From: Azosocius aquiferis | Lineage (GTDB): Bacteria > Pseudomonadota > Gammaproteobacteria > UBA6186 > Azoamicaceae | Length of the DNA: 64,000 nucleotides | Assembly (NCBI GenBank): GCA_043390185.1 | Contig: DAWERO010000001.1 | Span: forward strand, 62,001-126,000 | Direction: 5' to 3' | In this document: piece after piece, positions 55,386 through 64,000 of the stretch | Position numbering within the stretch: the stretch's first letter is position 1 | Layout: the number at the start of each line of letters is the position of its first letter | The notes under the pieces: generated by a model | Databases searched by the model: none | The model's input: only the letters and a program-made list of their open reading frames with translations | What the model was told of the DNA's origin: nothing | Made by a program: the position numbers and the translations under genes

Positions 55386-55838
55386 ATGAAATCTTGTATT
55401 GATAAATATTATGCTACTGGAAAAAGAAAAACTTGTTGTGCTAGGGTTTTTTTGAAAAATGGTACTGGTATTTTTACTATTAATAATGTAAAAATTGATG
55501 ATTATTTTCCAAGATTAGTATCTCGTATTATAATTCAGCAACCTTTAAATTTAGTTAATATGTTAAATAAATTTGATTTTTATATTACGGTTCGTGGCGG
55601 TGGAATTATGGGACAAGCAAATGCAATTAGACATGGAATAACTAAAGCTTTAATAAAATATGATGAAGAAATTTTGAATAATAATTTATCTTTAAAGAAT
55701 GAAAATTTTTTTATTTTTCAAGATTTTAGAAAAATTTTTAGAAAAGAAGGTTTAGTAACAAGAGATTCTAGAAAAGTGGAGAGAAAAAAGGTAGGTTTTA
55801 GAAAAGCTAGAAAAAAACAGCAATATTCTAAAAGATAA
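55386..55838 (+). CDS. rpsI: 30S ribosomal protein S9
   Basis: A 150-residue small-subunit protein with 'YYATGKRKTCCARVFLKNGTG', 'VRGGGIMGQANAIRHGITKAL' (core GGGIMGQANAIRHGI), and the C-terminal 'RDSRKVERKKVGFRKARKKQQYSKR' tail (core GFRKARKKxQYSKR) that reaches the P-site tRNA. It is about 20 residues longer than in E. coli, from an insertion around residues 98-120 ('NNNLSLKNENFFIFQDF'). Confidence 0.96.
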   Translation: MKSCIDKYYATGKRKTCCARVFLKNGTGIFTINNVKIDDYFPRLVSRIIIQQPLNLVNMLNKFDFYITVRGGGIMGQANAIRHGITKALIKYDEEILNNNLSLKNENFFIFQDFRKIFRKEGLVTRDSRKVERKKVGFRKARKKQQYSKR

Positions 55839-55882
55839 TTTTTTTTTGGTAATATATTTTTAAATAATTAGGAGTGTTAATT

Positions 55883-56464
55883 GTGAACACTAAATTAAAT
55901 AATGACAAACGTAAATTTTTAACTGTTGCTACTTCTATTGTAGGTGGGATTGGTTTAGGATTTTTTTCTGTGCCTTTTATTAGTTCGTGGTTTCCAAGTG
56001 CTCAAGCTAAAGTTTTAGGAGCCCCTATTGATTTAGATTTGAAAAAAATAGGTTTTGGACAAAAAGTTACTGTTTCTTGGAGAGGACAACCTGTTTTTGT
56101 AATACATAGGCCTGATGCGCTTTTAGATAATTTATCTTTTGATGATACAAAATTAAGAGATCCATTATCAAATGTTTCCGAACAACCTTCATATACAAAA
56201 AATATTTATAGATCTATTAAAAAAAATTTTTTTGTTGTAATTGGTATTTGTACACATTTAGGATGTGTTCCTTTATATAAACCTGTTATTGGTTCTTTAG
56301 AACCATCTTGGAAAGGAGGTTTTTTTTGTCCTTGTCATGGATCAAAATTTGATGTTTCTGGAAGAGTTTTTAAAGGAGTTCCTGCTCCTATTAATTTAGC
56401 AATACCTCCATATAAATATTTGAATGATGATGTTATTAGGATAGGTGAAAGTGATATAAAGTAA
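55883..56464 (+). CDS. petA: Rieske iron-sulfur subunit of cytochrome bc1
   Basis: Carries electrons from ubiquinol to cytochrome c1. The 2Fe-2S site is intact: 'CTHLGC' (Cys123, His125, Cys128) and 'CPCHGS' (Cys149, Cys151, His152). The N-terminal anchor carries a Tat-type motif with Lys-Arg instead of Arg-Arg (DKRKFLT, residues 8-14). Start chosen at GTG 55883, eight bases after AGGAG; GTG 55874 overlaps that site. It leads petA-petB-petC, between rpsI and sspA as in many beta- and gammaproteobacteria. Confidence 0.95.
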   Translation: MNTKLNNDKRKFLTVATSIVGGIGLGFFSVPFISSWFPSAQAKVLGAPIDLDLKKIGFGQKVTVSWRGQPVFVIHRPDALLDNLSFDDTKLRDPLSNVSEQPSYTKNIYRSIKKNFFVVIGICTHLGCVPLYKPVIGSLEPSWKGGFFCPCHGSKFDVSGRVFKGVPAPINLAIPPYKYLNDDVIRIGESDIK

Positions 56465-56476
56465 GAGGTATTATTT

Positions 56477-57694
56477 ATGTATTTTTTTGATAAAACAATT
56501 AAATGGATTGATAAAAGATTTCCGTTAACAATTTTATGGAAGGAACATTCATCGGAATATTATTCACCTAAAAATTTTAATTTTTGGTATTTTTTTGGTT
56601 CTTTAGCTATGGTTATGTTATGTATACAGCTCATTACTGGTATATGGTTAACTATGAGTTATAATCCATCTGAATCAGGAGCTTTTGATTCCGTTGAATA
56701 TATTATGAGAGATGTTTCGTTTGGGTGGTTATTAAGATATATTCATTCAACTGGGGCGTCTTTTTTCTTTTTTGTTGTATATTTGCACATGTTTAGGTCC
56801 CTTATGTATGGGTCTTATAAAAACCCAAGAGAATTACTTTGGATAACTGGTGTATTTATATTTATATTATTGATGTCTGAATCATTTTTTGGGTATTTGT
56901 TACCTTGGGGAAATATGTCTTTTTGGGGAGCGCAAGTTATAACTTCTTTATTTGCTGCAATACCTTTTATAGGAGATTCACTTGTTGAAATAATTAGAGG
57001 TAATTATAATATAAGTGGGGTTATATTAACTAGATTTTTTTCTTTACATGTTAGTGCAGTACCGTTGATATTTGTTGGTTTGGTTGTAATACATATAATG
57101 GCTTTACATACTGTTGGATCTAATAATCCTGATGGCATAGAAATAAAAAATAATAAAGATATTAATGGTCATCCTGTAGATGGAATTTTTTTTTATCCTT
57201 ATTATGTTATTAAAGATATTTTTGGAATATCAGTATTTTTGATGATATTTTTTGCTGTTGTATTTTTTGCTCCATCTTTTGGTGGTTTTTTTTTAGAGGC
57301 TCCTAATTTTATTCCGGCTGATCCATTAAAAACCCCAGATCATATAGCTCCTATATGGTATATGACTCCTTTTTATGCAATATTAAGAGCTATACCAAAT
57401 AAAATAGGAGGAGTTGTTGCAATGGGTGCTTCTTTGGCAATAATATTTATTTTACCTTGGTTAGATAGAAGTAAGGTTAAATCTCTTAGATATAAGGGTT
57501 TTATATCTAAATTTTTTCTTTTTTTATTTATTATTAGTTTTTTTGTATTAGGTTATTTAGGAATGGTTCAACCTAATCCTACTAGAACTTTAGTGGCTCA
57601 AATATGTACAACAATTTATTTTTTATATTTTATATTAATGCCATTTTATTCTGTTATAGATAAAGTTAAAATAGTTCCGGAGAGAGTAACGTAA
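56477..57694 (+). CDS. petB: Cytochrome b of the bc1 complex
   Basis: A 405-residue integral membrane subunit that holds haems bL and bH and the quinol sites. Visible: 'GIWLTMSYNPS', haem-ligand regions 'LLRYIHSTGASFFFFVVYLHMFRSLMYGSYK' and 'FFSLHVSAVPLIFVGLVVIHIMALH', Qo-site 'ESFFGYLLPWGNMSFWGAQVI' and the diagnostic PEW-like region 'HIAPIWYMTPFYAILRAIPNK' (key APIWYMTPFYAILR; proteobacterial PxW variants are common). Codons are relatively GC-rich. Thirteen bases after petA. Confidence 0.96.
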   Translation: MYFFDKTIKWIDKRFPLTILWKEHSSEYYSPKNFNFWYFFGSLAMVMLCIQLITGIWLTMSYNPSESGAFDSVEYIMRDVSFGWLLRYIHSTGASFFFFVVYLHMFRSLMYGSYKNPRELLWITGVFIFILLMSESFFGYLLPWGNMSFWGAQVITSLFAAIPFIGDSLVEIIRGNYNISGVILTRFFSLHVSAVPLIFVGLVVIHIMALHTVGSNNPDGIEIKNNKDINGHPVDGIFFYPYYVIKDIFGISVFLMIFFAVVFFAPSFGGFFLEAPNFIPADPLKTPDHIAPIWYMTPFYAILRAIPNKIGGVVAMGASLAIIFILPWLDRSKVKSLRYKGFISKFFLFLFIISFFVLGYLGMVQPNPTRTLVAQICTTIYFLYFILMPFYSVIDKVKIVPERVT

Positions 57695-57696
57695 AT

Positions 57697-58437
57697 ATGA
57701 AAATAAAATTAAGTTATATAGTATTTTTTTGTTTTTTTATTACAAATATTTTGTTTGCAAGTGAACATTCTGTTCCTTTGTATAAATTTTCTGATAATTA
57801 TAAAGATAAACCTTCTTTACAAAGAGGATCAGAGATATTTATGAGAAATTGTTTGGGTTGTCATAGTTTAAAATATTTGATGTATAAAGGATTAGCAGAA
57901 GGGATTGGAATTATAAATGACAAAAATGAAGTTGATGAATTATATTTAAAAAATAATTGGTTTTTTAGTGATGATATTAATATAAATGATCGTATTTTAT
58001 CACCAATTAGTAAACAAGATTCTTTAAATTGGTTTGGAGTTTTACCTCCTGATTTATCATTGGTTTCTAGATATAGAGGAAATGATTGGATATATACATA
58101 TTTGAAATCTTTTTATGAAGATAATAATAAAATTTGGGGTGTTAATAATTTAATATTTCCTGATGTTGCCATGCCTCATGTTTTAAATAGCATTCAAGGA
58201 AATCAGATTCTAAATAAAAAAAATAATAGTTATGTTTTAGAATTATCAAAAGAAGGAAGCCTTAATTCTAAAGAATATGATATAGTTGTTTCTGATATAG
58301 TAAATTTTTTATCATATGTTGGAGAACCAACTAAAGAAAAAAGAGAATCAATAGGAGTTTATGTTCTTTTATTTTTATTTTTATTTACTATTTTATCTTA
58401 TTTTTTAAAAAAAGAAATTTGGAAAGATATAAAATAG
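57697..58437 (+). CDS. petC: Cytochrome c1 of the bc1 complex
   Basis: A 246-residue membrane-anchored c-type cytochrome. It has a signal peptide ending near 'ILFASEH', haem site 'CLGCH' (Cys52, Cys55, His56) followed by 'SLKYLMYKGLA', the Met ligand region 'DVAMPHVL', and a C-terminal membrane helix. Immediate downstream of petB. It passes electrons to soluble cytochromes such as the c5 protein of the nos run. Confidence 0.95.
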   Translation: MKIKLSYIVFFCFFITNILFASEHSVPLYKFSDNYKDKPSLQRGSEIFMRNCLGCHSLKYLMYKGLAEGIGIINDKNEVDELYLKNNWFFSDDININDRILSPISKQDSLNWFGVLPPDLSLVSRYRGNDWIYTYLKSFYEDNNKIWGVNNLIFPDVAMPHVLNSIQGNQILNKKNNSYVLELSKEGSLNSKEYDIVVSDIVNFLSYVGEPTKEKRESIGVYVLLFLFLFTILSYFLKKEIWKDIK

Positions 58438-58447
58438 GGGATTTTTT

Positions 58448-59080
58448 TTGAGTATTAATCTTAATAAGCGTTCTGTTATGACATTATATTCTAAATCTGA
58501 TGATGCATATTCTCATAGAGTTAGAATTGTACTAGCAGAAAAAGATATTATTTATGAATCTATAAATTTAGATACTATTGGTCCTGATAGTTTAAAAGAG
58601 TTAATAGAATATAATCCTTATTTAACTGTACCTACTTTAATAGATAGGGATTTGATATTATTTAAATCAGAAATAATTATGGAATATTTGGATGAGAGAT
58701 TTCCTCATCCTTCATTAATGCCTGTTTATCCAGTAGCAAAAGGAAGAAGTCGTTTGATTATTTATAGAATAAATAGAGATTGGTATTCTTTAATGAATTA
58801 TATTTTAAATAATGATTCTAAATATATAGATTATTTTAAAAAAAAATTATTAAATAGTTTAATGAATGCATGTAATGTTTTTATGGAAATGCCATATTTT
58901 TTAAGTGATACTTTTTCTTTAGTTGATTGTTGTATTGCTCCTCTTTTATGGCGTTTACCTAAATTAGGAATTAAATTACCTAAAAATGCTACCCCTTTGA
59001 TAGATTATTCTGAAAAAATTTTTAGCAAAGATACTTTTCAATCTAGTTTGACTGATGCTGAAAGAATATTAAGAATTTAA
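58448..59080 (+). CDS. sspA: Stringent starvation protein A
   Basis: A GST-fold RNA polymerase-associated protein, 210 residues. It has 'NKRSVMTLYSKSDDAYSHRVRIVLAEKDI' (cores KRSVMTLYS and HRVRIVLAEK), 'NPYLTVPTLIDRDLILFKSEIIMEYLDERFPHP' and a helical C-terminal domain. It lacks glutathione-enzyme signatures, as SspA does. TTG start after AGGGG. It follows petABC; sspB is not adjacent here. Confidence 0.92.
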   Translation: MSINLNKRSVMTLYSKSDDAYSHRVRIVLAEKDIIYESINLDTIGPDSLKELIEYNPYLTVPTLIDRDLILFKSEIIMEYLDERFPHPSLMPVYPVAKGRSRLIIYRINRDWYSLMNYILNNDSKYIDYFKKKLLNSLMNACNVFMEMPYFLSDTFSLVDCCIAPLLWRLPKLGIKLPKNATPLIDYSEKIFSKDTFQSSLTDAERILRI

Positions 59081-59107
59081 TCTTATATATTTTATGGTGA
59101 AATTTTT

Positions 59108-62100
59108 ATGTTTGTTCATTTGCAGTGTTATAGTGAATATTCATTGATAAAAAGTTTGTTAAAAATTGATTCTTTTGTTTTTGAAGTTAAAAATAGATTT
59201 ATGCCTGCTGTTGCATTGACTGATGAAAATAATTTATTTGCTTCCGTTAAATTTTATAAGCAGGCATTATTTAATGGAGTCAAGCCTATAATTGGCTGTG
59301 ATATTATTATAAAAGAAGATGAGAATGTTTTAAAAAAAGATTTTAGATTAATTTTACTTTGTAAAAATTATTGTGGATATCAATCTTTAAATAAATTACT
59401 GACTAGAGCTTATTTATTTGGAAAAGAAAAAAATTTTTGTTTTATTTATAAAACTTGGCTTATTGATAATAGTCATAATTTAATAGCTGTTTTACCAACT
59501 AAAAATACTGGATTAATATTGTCAATAATTGAAAAAAAAATCAATATTGATATTGATTTGATTAAATTTTTTTTATCTCTTTTTAAAGATAGGTTTTATA
59601 TTGGTATAAGTAAAATAGATTTAAAATATGAAAATTTTTATAATAATGAATTTTTTAAAATTGCATATAATTTTAATGTTCCTATTGTAGCAATTAATTG
59701 TGTTTGTTTTTTAAATAGAGAAGATTTTGATGCTCATGAAGCTAAAATTTGTATAAATCAAAATAGATATTTATCAGAATATAAACTAATTAGCGAAAAT
59801 ACAGCGCAGCAATTTTTAAAAACTTATAAACAAATGGAAGAACTTTTTTATTATATTCCAGAATGTTTAGAAAATACAATTGAAGTTGCAAAAAGATGTA
59901 ATTATATTTTTGATATTAATAATATGTATTTGCCTTTTTATTTTATTTTTGATGAAATATCTTCTGAAGATTATTTATATAAAATATCATTAATTGGTTT
60001 GAATGATAAATTAATTTTTCTTAAAAAAGAATTAGATTTTACTCAATTTAAAGAGAAAGAGTATGAATTAAGATTAGAACATGAATTAAATATTGTTAAG
60101 GATATGAAATTTTCTGGATATTTTTTAATTGTAGCTGATTTTATTAATTGGTCAAAAATTAATAGTATTCCTGTTGGGCCTGGAAGAGGTTCTGGAGCTG
60201 GATCTTTAATAGCTTATGTTTTGTCTATAACTAATATTGATCCTATTAAATATGATTTATTATTTGAAAGATTTTTAAATCCGATAAGATTATCTATGCC
60301 GGATTTTGATATTGATTTTTGTATAGATGGAAGAGATAATATAATTGATTATGTTTTTAGTATTTATGGATATAATTCTGTTGCTCAAATTGTAACTTTT
60401 GGAACTATGGCTACAAAGGCTGTTATTAGAGATATAGGAAAAGTATTAGGTTTTAGATATGGTTTTATAGAAAAAATATATAAATTTTTTTCTAATAATA
60501 ATGAAAAAAATTTAAAACAATTAATTGATAGTGATGATAAGATTTTAAATAAATTTAAAACTGATAAAGATTTATTTATTGTTATTAATTTATCAAAAAT
60601 GATTGAAGGATTAATAAAAAATGTTAGTAAACATGCTGGAGGAATTGTTATTACTCCTTATAGTATGATAAATTTTATGCCAATTTATTGTGAAATTAAT
60701 GAAATATACCCTTTGTCTCAATTTGATAAAGAAGATTTAGAATTTATTGGTTTATTAAAATTTGATTTTTTAGGATTAAAAACTTTAACAATAATTTATT
60801 CAAGTATTATAGATATAAATGTTAAAAGAAAAAAATTTTTAAAAAATAACATAGATATAGATGATATACCTTTGAATGATACTAAAACTTTTTTATTATT
60901 ACAAAAATTTATTACTACTGCAATTTTTCAATTAGAATCTATTTCTATGAAAAATCTTATTAAAAGATTAAAACCTAATAATTTTGATGAAATTATAGAT
61001 TTAGTTGCTTTAATACGCCCTGGGCCTATGCAATCTGGTATGTCTGATGATTTTATACAAAGGAAATTTGGTTTACAACAGGTTGTTTATCCTCATATTT
61101 TATTGAAATCTATTTTAGAAAAATCAAAAGGTATGATTTTGTATCAAGAACAAGTAATGCAAATAGCTCAAATTTTATCTGGATTTACATTAGTTGAAGC
61201 TGATCTTTTGAGAAGAGCAATAAGTAAAAAAGATGTTGCTGAAATGTATAAATATAAACAATCTTTTATATTTGGAGCTAAAAAAAAAGATATAGATGAA
61301 AATTTATCTTCTTATATTTTTGATTTGATTGATAAGTTTTCTGGTTATGGGTTTAATAAATCTCATTCAGCTGCTTATTCTTTTTTAACTTATCAAACTG
61401 CTTGGCTCAAGTCTCATTATCCTTTAGAGTTTATGTCTTCTGTTTTATCAGTTGATGTTAAAAGTGGTAGTAAAATTATATGTTATATTGAAGATTGTTA
61501 TAGAATGGGTTTAAAAATTATTAGTCCAAATATAAATAAGAGTATTAAAAATTTTTATGTTGATGATTTTGATCATATAATTTTTGGTTTTAATGGTATT
61601 AAATGGATGAATGATATAATTGTTAATTATATAATAGATGAACGAAATTATAGAGGTTTTTATAAAGATATATATGATTTGTGTTTTAGATTTAATTATA
61701 AAGATTATTCTAAAAAATTTATTGAAGGTTTAATTAAATCTGGAGCTCTTGATTGTTTTGATTTATTTCGTTCTAAAATGATTGTAATTTTTAAATTATT
61801 AATTAAAATATATTGTTTATTGAATAATTACTATAAAAAATTACAAATAAATTTATTTGATATAGAAATAAAAAGAAATTTTTTTTTAAAATTTAAATTT
61901 TATAATTCATTATCTGAGAATAAGATTTTAATGTATGAAAAAGAAGCTTTAGGAATATTTTTAACTGGAAACTTATTGTATGTATATTTTCAAGAATTAT
62001 ATTATTTTATATCATCAAATTTATTTGATATTTATTATGATAATTTTTTAAGTTATATAATTTGTGGATTTGTTGTAAATTTTAGATTCTTAATTAATAA

Positions 62101-62548
62101 GAATAATAAAAAAATTTATTCTTTTTTGATAGAAAGTATGGGATATTATCATGAAATTTTTTGTAATGATTTAAATAATATGTCTTTTTATAAAAAAGGA
62201 AATCTTGTTGTATGTTATGTAAAATGTATTAAAGATTTATATTATAAGAATTTTAAACTTTATGTTCTTAAAATAAAAAAATTAGATGAATTGAGATTTT
62301 TTTATGTAATATATGTTCAAATATATATAAATTATAAATTTGTTAATAATGAATTTTTGAGAATATTATTTCATGTTATTTTTTTATATAAAAATGGAAA
62401 GACTCATGTTTATATAATTAATAAATTTTATGATAAAATTTTAACTTTTAAATTAAATAATAATTATTTAATTAAGCCTTATATTGATTTTGTTGAAAAA
62501 ATGAAATCCTTTTTGGCTGTACAAAATGTTATTATTTATTATAAATAA
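59108..62548 (+). CDS. dnaE: DNA polymerase III alpha subunit
   Basis: Replicative polymerase catalytic subunit, 1146 residues against 1160 in E. coli. N-terminal PHP domain ('FVHLQCYSEYSLIKSL', 'MPAVALTDENNL'), catalytic acids in MPDFDIDF (Asp401, Asp403 as in E. coli) and 'LLKFDFLGLKTL', 'GPGRGSGAGSLIAYVL', 'IRPGPMQSGM', 'GYGFNKSHSAAYSFLTYQTAWLK' (key GFNKSHSAAY). The C-terminal OB/tau-binding region is very divergent. Several PHP metal ligands seem altered (SEYS for SDYS-type region), as in other gammaproteobacteria that rely on a separate epsilon exonuclease. Confidence 0.96.
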   Translation: MFVHLQCYSEYSLIKSLLKIDSFVFEVKNRFMPAVALTDENNLFASVKFYKQALFNGVKPIIGCDIIIKEDENVLKKDFRLILLCKNYCGYQSLNKLLTRAYLFGKEKNFCFIYKTWLIDNSHNLIAVLPTKNTGLILSIIEKKINIDIDLIKFFLSLFKDRFYIGISKIDLKYENFYNNEFFKIAYNFNVPIVAINCVCFLNREDFDAHEAKICINQNRYLSEYKLISENTAQQFLKTYKQMEELFYYIPECLENTIEVAKRCNYIFDINNMYLPFYFIFDEISSEDYLYKISLIGLNDKLIFLKKELDFTQFKEKEYELRLEHELNIVKDMKFSGYFLIVADFINWSKINSIPVGPGRGSGAGSLIAYVLSITNIDPIKYDLLFERFLNPIRLSMPDFDIDFCIDGRDNIIDYVFSIYGYNSVAQIVTFGTMATKAVIRDIGKVLGFRYGFIEKIYKFFSNNNEKNLKQLIDSDDKILNKFKTDKDLFIVINLSKMIEGLIKNVSKHAGGIVITPYSMINFMPIYCEINEIYPLSQFDKEDLEFIGLLKFDFLGLKTLTIIYSSIIDINVKRKKFLKNNIDIDDIPLNDTKTFLLLQKFITTAIFQLESISMKNLIKRLKPNNFDEIIDLVALIRPGPMQSGMSDDFIQRKFGLQQVVYPHILLKSILEKSKGMILYQEQVMQIAQILSGFTLVEADLLRRAISKKDVAEMYKYKQSFIFGAKKKDIDENLSSYIFDLIDKFSGYGFNKSHSAAYSFLTYQTAWLKSHYPLEFMSSVLSVDVKSGSKIICYIEDCYRMGLKIISPNINKSIKNFYVDDFDHIIFGFNGIKWMNDIIVNYIIDERNYRGFYKDIYDLCFRFNYKDYSKKFIEGLIKSGALDCFDLFRSKMIVIFKLLIKIYCLLNNYYKKLQINLFDIEIKRNFFLKFKFYNSLSENKILMYEKEALGIFLTGNLLYVYFQELYYFISSNLFDIYYDNFLSYIICGFVVNFRFLINKNNKKIYSFLIESMGYYHEIFCNDLNNMSFYKKGNLVVCYVKCIKDLYYKNFKLYVLKIKKLDELRFFYVIYVQIYINYKFVNNEFLRILFHVIFLYKNGKTHVYIINKFYDKILTFKLNNNYLIKPYIDFVEKMKSFLAVQNVIIYYK

Positions 62549-62599
62549 AAATTATTTTTTTTTAAGTATTATTTTTTATTGAGAGGTATTATTAGTTTT

Positions 62600-63187
62600 A
62601 TGAAAAATGAATTAAATAATGATAATGAAGAATTTTTTTTTTTAAATTTTAATGATTTAAAAAATATAGATTTTAATTTTTTGAAAAAAATTTTTATTAT
62701 TCAGGAAAAAAAAAATATTGATTTGGAAATAAAAAATTTAAATTTTTCTAATAAATTGAAAGAATTAAATGATTTATTATTTAGAATTAAAGCTGATTTT
62801 GAAAATTTTAAAATAAGATCTAAAAAGGATTTAGAAAATTCTTATAAACATAACATGGATGTATTTATTAAAGAATATATTAATATTATAGATCATTTAG
62901 AGCATGGTTTATATTCTTGTAAAGAAATAAGTGATAGTAAAGTTTTAATTATATATAAGGGTTTAGAATTAACTTATAAATCATCTATAATTTTATTGAA
63001 AAAATTTGGTGTAGATGTAATTGATCCTAAAAATGAGAAATTTAATCCAATAAATCATGAAGCTATTACTATAGTAGAAGATAAAAATTATCCTCATTCA
63101 ACAGTTATTGATGTTTTACAGAAAGGTTATATTATTCATGATAGAATTTTAAGGCATGCTAAGGTTGTTGTTTCTAAATCTTGTTAA
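62600..63187 (+). CDS. grpE: Nucleotide exchange factor GrpE
   Basis: A 195-residue DnaK co-chaperone that releases ADP. It has an N-terminal coiled-coil region, 'DLLFRIKADFENFKIRSKKDLENSYKH' (core RxxADFENFKxR), 'DHLEHGL' and the beta-domain 'FNPINHEAITIVEDKNYPHSTVIDVLQKGYIIHDRILRHAKVVVSK' (cores FNPxxHEA and GYxxxDRxLRxAxVxV). Start set at the ATG at 62600; a GAGAGG lies 13 bases upstream, further than usual. It is directly upstream of dnaK. Confidence 0.93.
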   Translation: MKNELNNDNEEFFFLNFNDLKNIDFNFLKKIFIIQEKKNIDLEIKNLNFSNKLKELNDLLFRIKADFENFKIRSKKDLENSYKHNMDVFIKEYINIIDHLEHGLYSCKEISDSKVLIIYKGLELTYKSSIILLKKFGVDVIDPKNEKFNPINHEAITIVEDKNYPHSTVIDVLQKGYIIHDRILRHAKVVVSKSC

Positions 63188-63205
63188 ATAAAAAATTTTT
63201 TTTAA

Positions 63206-63233
63206 TTGAAATAATATAATATGTCCCCATTAT
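63206..63233 (+). promoter_or_regulatory. Heat-shock (sigma-32) promoter of dnaK
   Basis: TTGAAA (63206-63211) and CCCCATTAT (63225-63233) are separated by 13 bases, matching the sigma-32 consensus CTTGAAA-N(11-16)-CCCCATNT at all but the first base. A C4 run is very unusual in intergenic DNA of this composition. It lies about 50 bases before the dnaK ATG. Transcription would start near 63240, leaving a leader with an AGAAGGA ribosome site. Confidence 0.85.
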
Positions 63234-63281
63234 TATTATGATGTTGAATATTTTATGTTTATCAAAGAAGGATATAACAAT

Positions 63282-64000
63282 ATGTCAGATACTATAATTG
63301 GAATTGATTTAGGAACTACAAATTCTTGTGTAGCAATTTTAGAAAATGGTGTTCCTCGTGTTATTGAAAATAGTGAAGGAGATAGAACTACTCCTTCTAT
63401 TGTTGCTTATACTGATAATAATGAAAAATTAGTTGGTATTGTTGCTAAAAATCAACGTGTAACTAATCCTAAAAAAACTTTTTATGCAATAAAAAGATTA
63501 ATTGGTAGAAAGTATAATGATTCTGTTGTTCAAAAAGATAAAGATATGGTGCCATATGATATTGTTGAAGCGAAAAATGGTGATGCTTGGGTAGAAATTA
63601 ATGGTAGTTTAGTTTCTCCTCAACAAATTTCTTCTGAAATTTTAATTAAAATGAAAAAAACAGCTGAAGATTATTTGGGATTTTCTGTTAAATCTGCTGT
63701 TATTACTGTACCAGCATATTTTAATGACTCTCAAAGGCAAGCTACAAAAGATGCTGGAAAAATAGCTGGATTGGATGTCAAAAGAATTATTAATGAACCA
63801 ACAGCAGCTGCTTTAGCTTATGGAATGAGTAAAAAACAGGGTAATTCTGTAATAGCTGTTTATGATTTAGGAGGTGGAACTTTTGATATTTCTATTATAG
63901 AAGTTGCAGAAGTTGATGGTGAACATCAGTTTGAAGTTTTATCTACTAATGGTGATACTTTTCTTGGAGGTGAAGATTTTGATTTATTAATAATAAATCA
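63282..64000 (+). CDS. dnaK: Chaperone DnaK, N-terminal part (cut by window edge)
   Basis: Hsp70 ATPase domain; 239 residues are inside the window and the frame is open at the edge. Motifs: 'GIDLGTTNSCVAI' (phosphate 1), 'TVPAYFNDSQRQATKDAG', 'INEPTAAALAYG', 'YDLGGGTFDISI' (phosphate 2) and 'LGGEDFD'. Start at ATG 63282 with AGAAGGA nine bases upstream. Codon usage is GC-richer than in most neighbours, suggesting high expression. It sits behind a sigma-32-type promoter. Confidence 0.97.
   Translation, partial: MSDTIIGIDLGTTNSCVAILENGVPRVIENSEGDRTTPSIVAYTDNNEKLVGIVAKNQRVTNPKKTFYAIKRLIGRKYNDSVVQKDKDMVPYDIVEAKNGDAWVEINGSLVSPQQISSEILIKMKKTAEDYLGFSVKSAVITVPAYFNDSQRQATKDAGKIAGLDVKRIINEPTAAALAYGMSKKQGNSVIAVYDLGGGTFDISIIEVAEVDGEHQFEVLSTNGDTFLGGEDFDLLIIN

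Overview
This window is a very AT-rich, tightly packed piece of a reduced bacterial genome. Genes are separated by a few bases or overlap, no stretch over about 300 bases lacks a gene, and I see no mobile elements, phage genes or CRISPR arrays. Gene order is gammaproteobacterial: hemA-prfA-prmC, alaS-csrA-tRNA(Ser)-tRNA(Arg), miaB-ybeY-leuS-holA, rplM-rpsI-petABC-sspA, rpsO-pnp, rpsA-lapA, grpE-dnaK and smpB-ssrA. Extreme AT bias together with a full nitrous-oxide-reductase cluster, a cytochrome bc1 complex, a Tat exporter and a dicarboxylate carrier fits a respiratory (denitrifying) endosymbiont of the 'Candidatus Azoamicus' type, which respires nitrogen oxides inside an anaerobic ciliate. 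The lineage name is inferred from gene content, not from a database search.

Layout. 1-8.2 kb: end of yciB, a decayed yciK-like SDR gene, hemA-prfA-prmC, then on the minus strand gatC-gatA-gatB-tRNA(Thr)-tRNA(Gln)-rplY. 8.4-18.8 kb: energy block with a DASS-family anion carrier, apbE (minus strand) and the plus-strand run nosZ-nosR-cytochrome c5-nosD-nosF-nosY-nosL. 18.8-30.9 kb: valS, a pepA homologue without its metal site, tmRNA and smpB (minus), rpsO-pnp (plus), then rnt, hpf, mutS and tatCBA (minus). 31.0-38.2 kb: a nadD-like gene, alaS, csrA, two tRNAs, the phospholipid-transport operon mlaFEDCB and a divergent unknown protein. 38.2-47.5 kb: holA, leuS, ybeY, miaB, tRNA(Met), gltX, tRNA(Glu), ubiG and argS. 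47.6-64 kb: gyrA, rpsA, lapA, an unknown secreted protein, an rluC/D-type pseudouridine synthase, zapE, rplM, rpsI, petABC, sspA, dnaE, grpE and the start of dnaK.

How the parts fit. Quinol oxidised by cytochrome bc1 (petABC) can reduce c-type cytochromes, including the c5 cytochrome inside the nos run, which can feed NosZ. ApbE attaches FMN to NosR. NosD/F/Y/L mature the copper site. TatABC exports the folded NosZ and Rieske proteins and probably ApbE. The DASS carrier is a plausible entry point for host dicarboxylates as electron donors. Translation relies on the transamidation route (GltX plus GatCAB) for Gln-tRNA.

The most notable signals are signs of erosion under a preserved reading frame: PepA lacking four of five metal ligands, YciK lacking its cofactor and catalytic motifs, LeuRS with a destroyed editing site, and coding regions that now end inside or antisense to tRNA genes. 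Against this background, a near-consensus heat-shock (sigma-32) promoter survives in front of dnaK.
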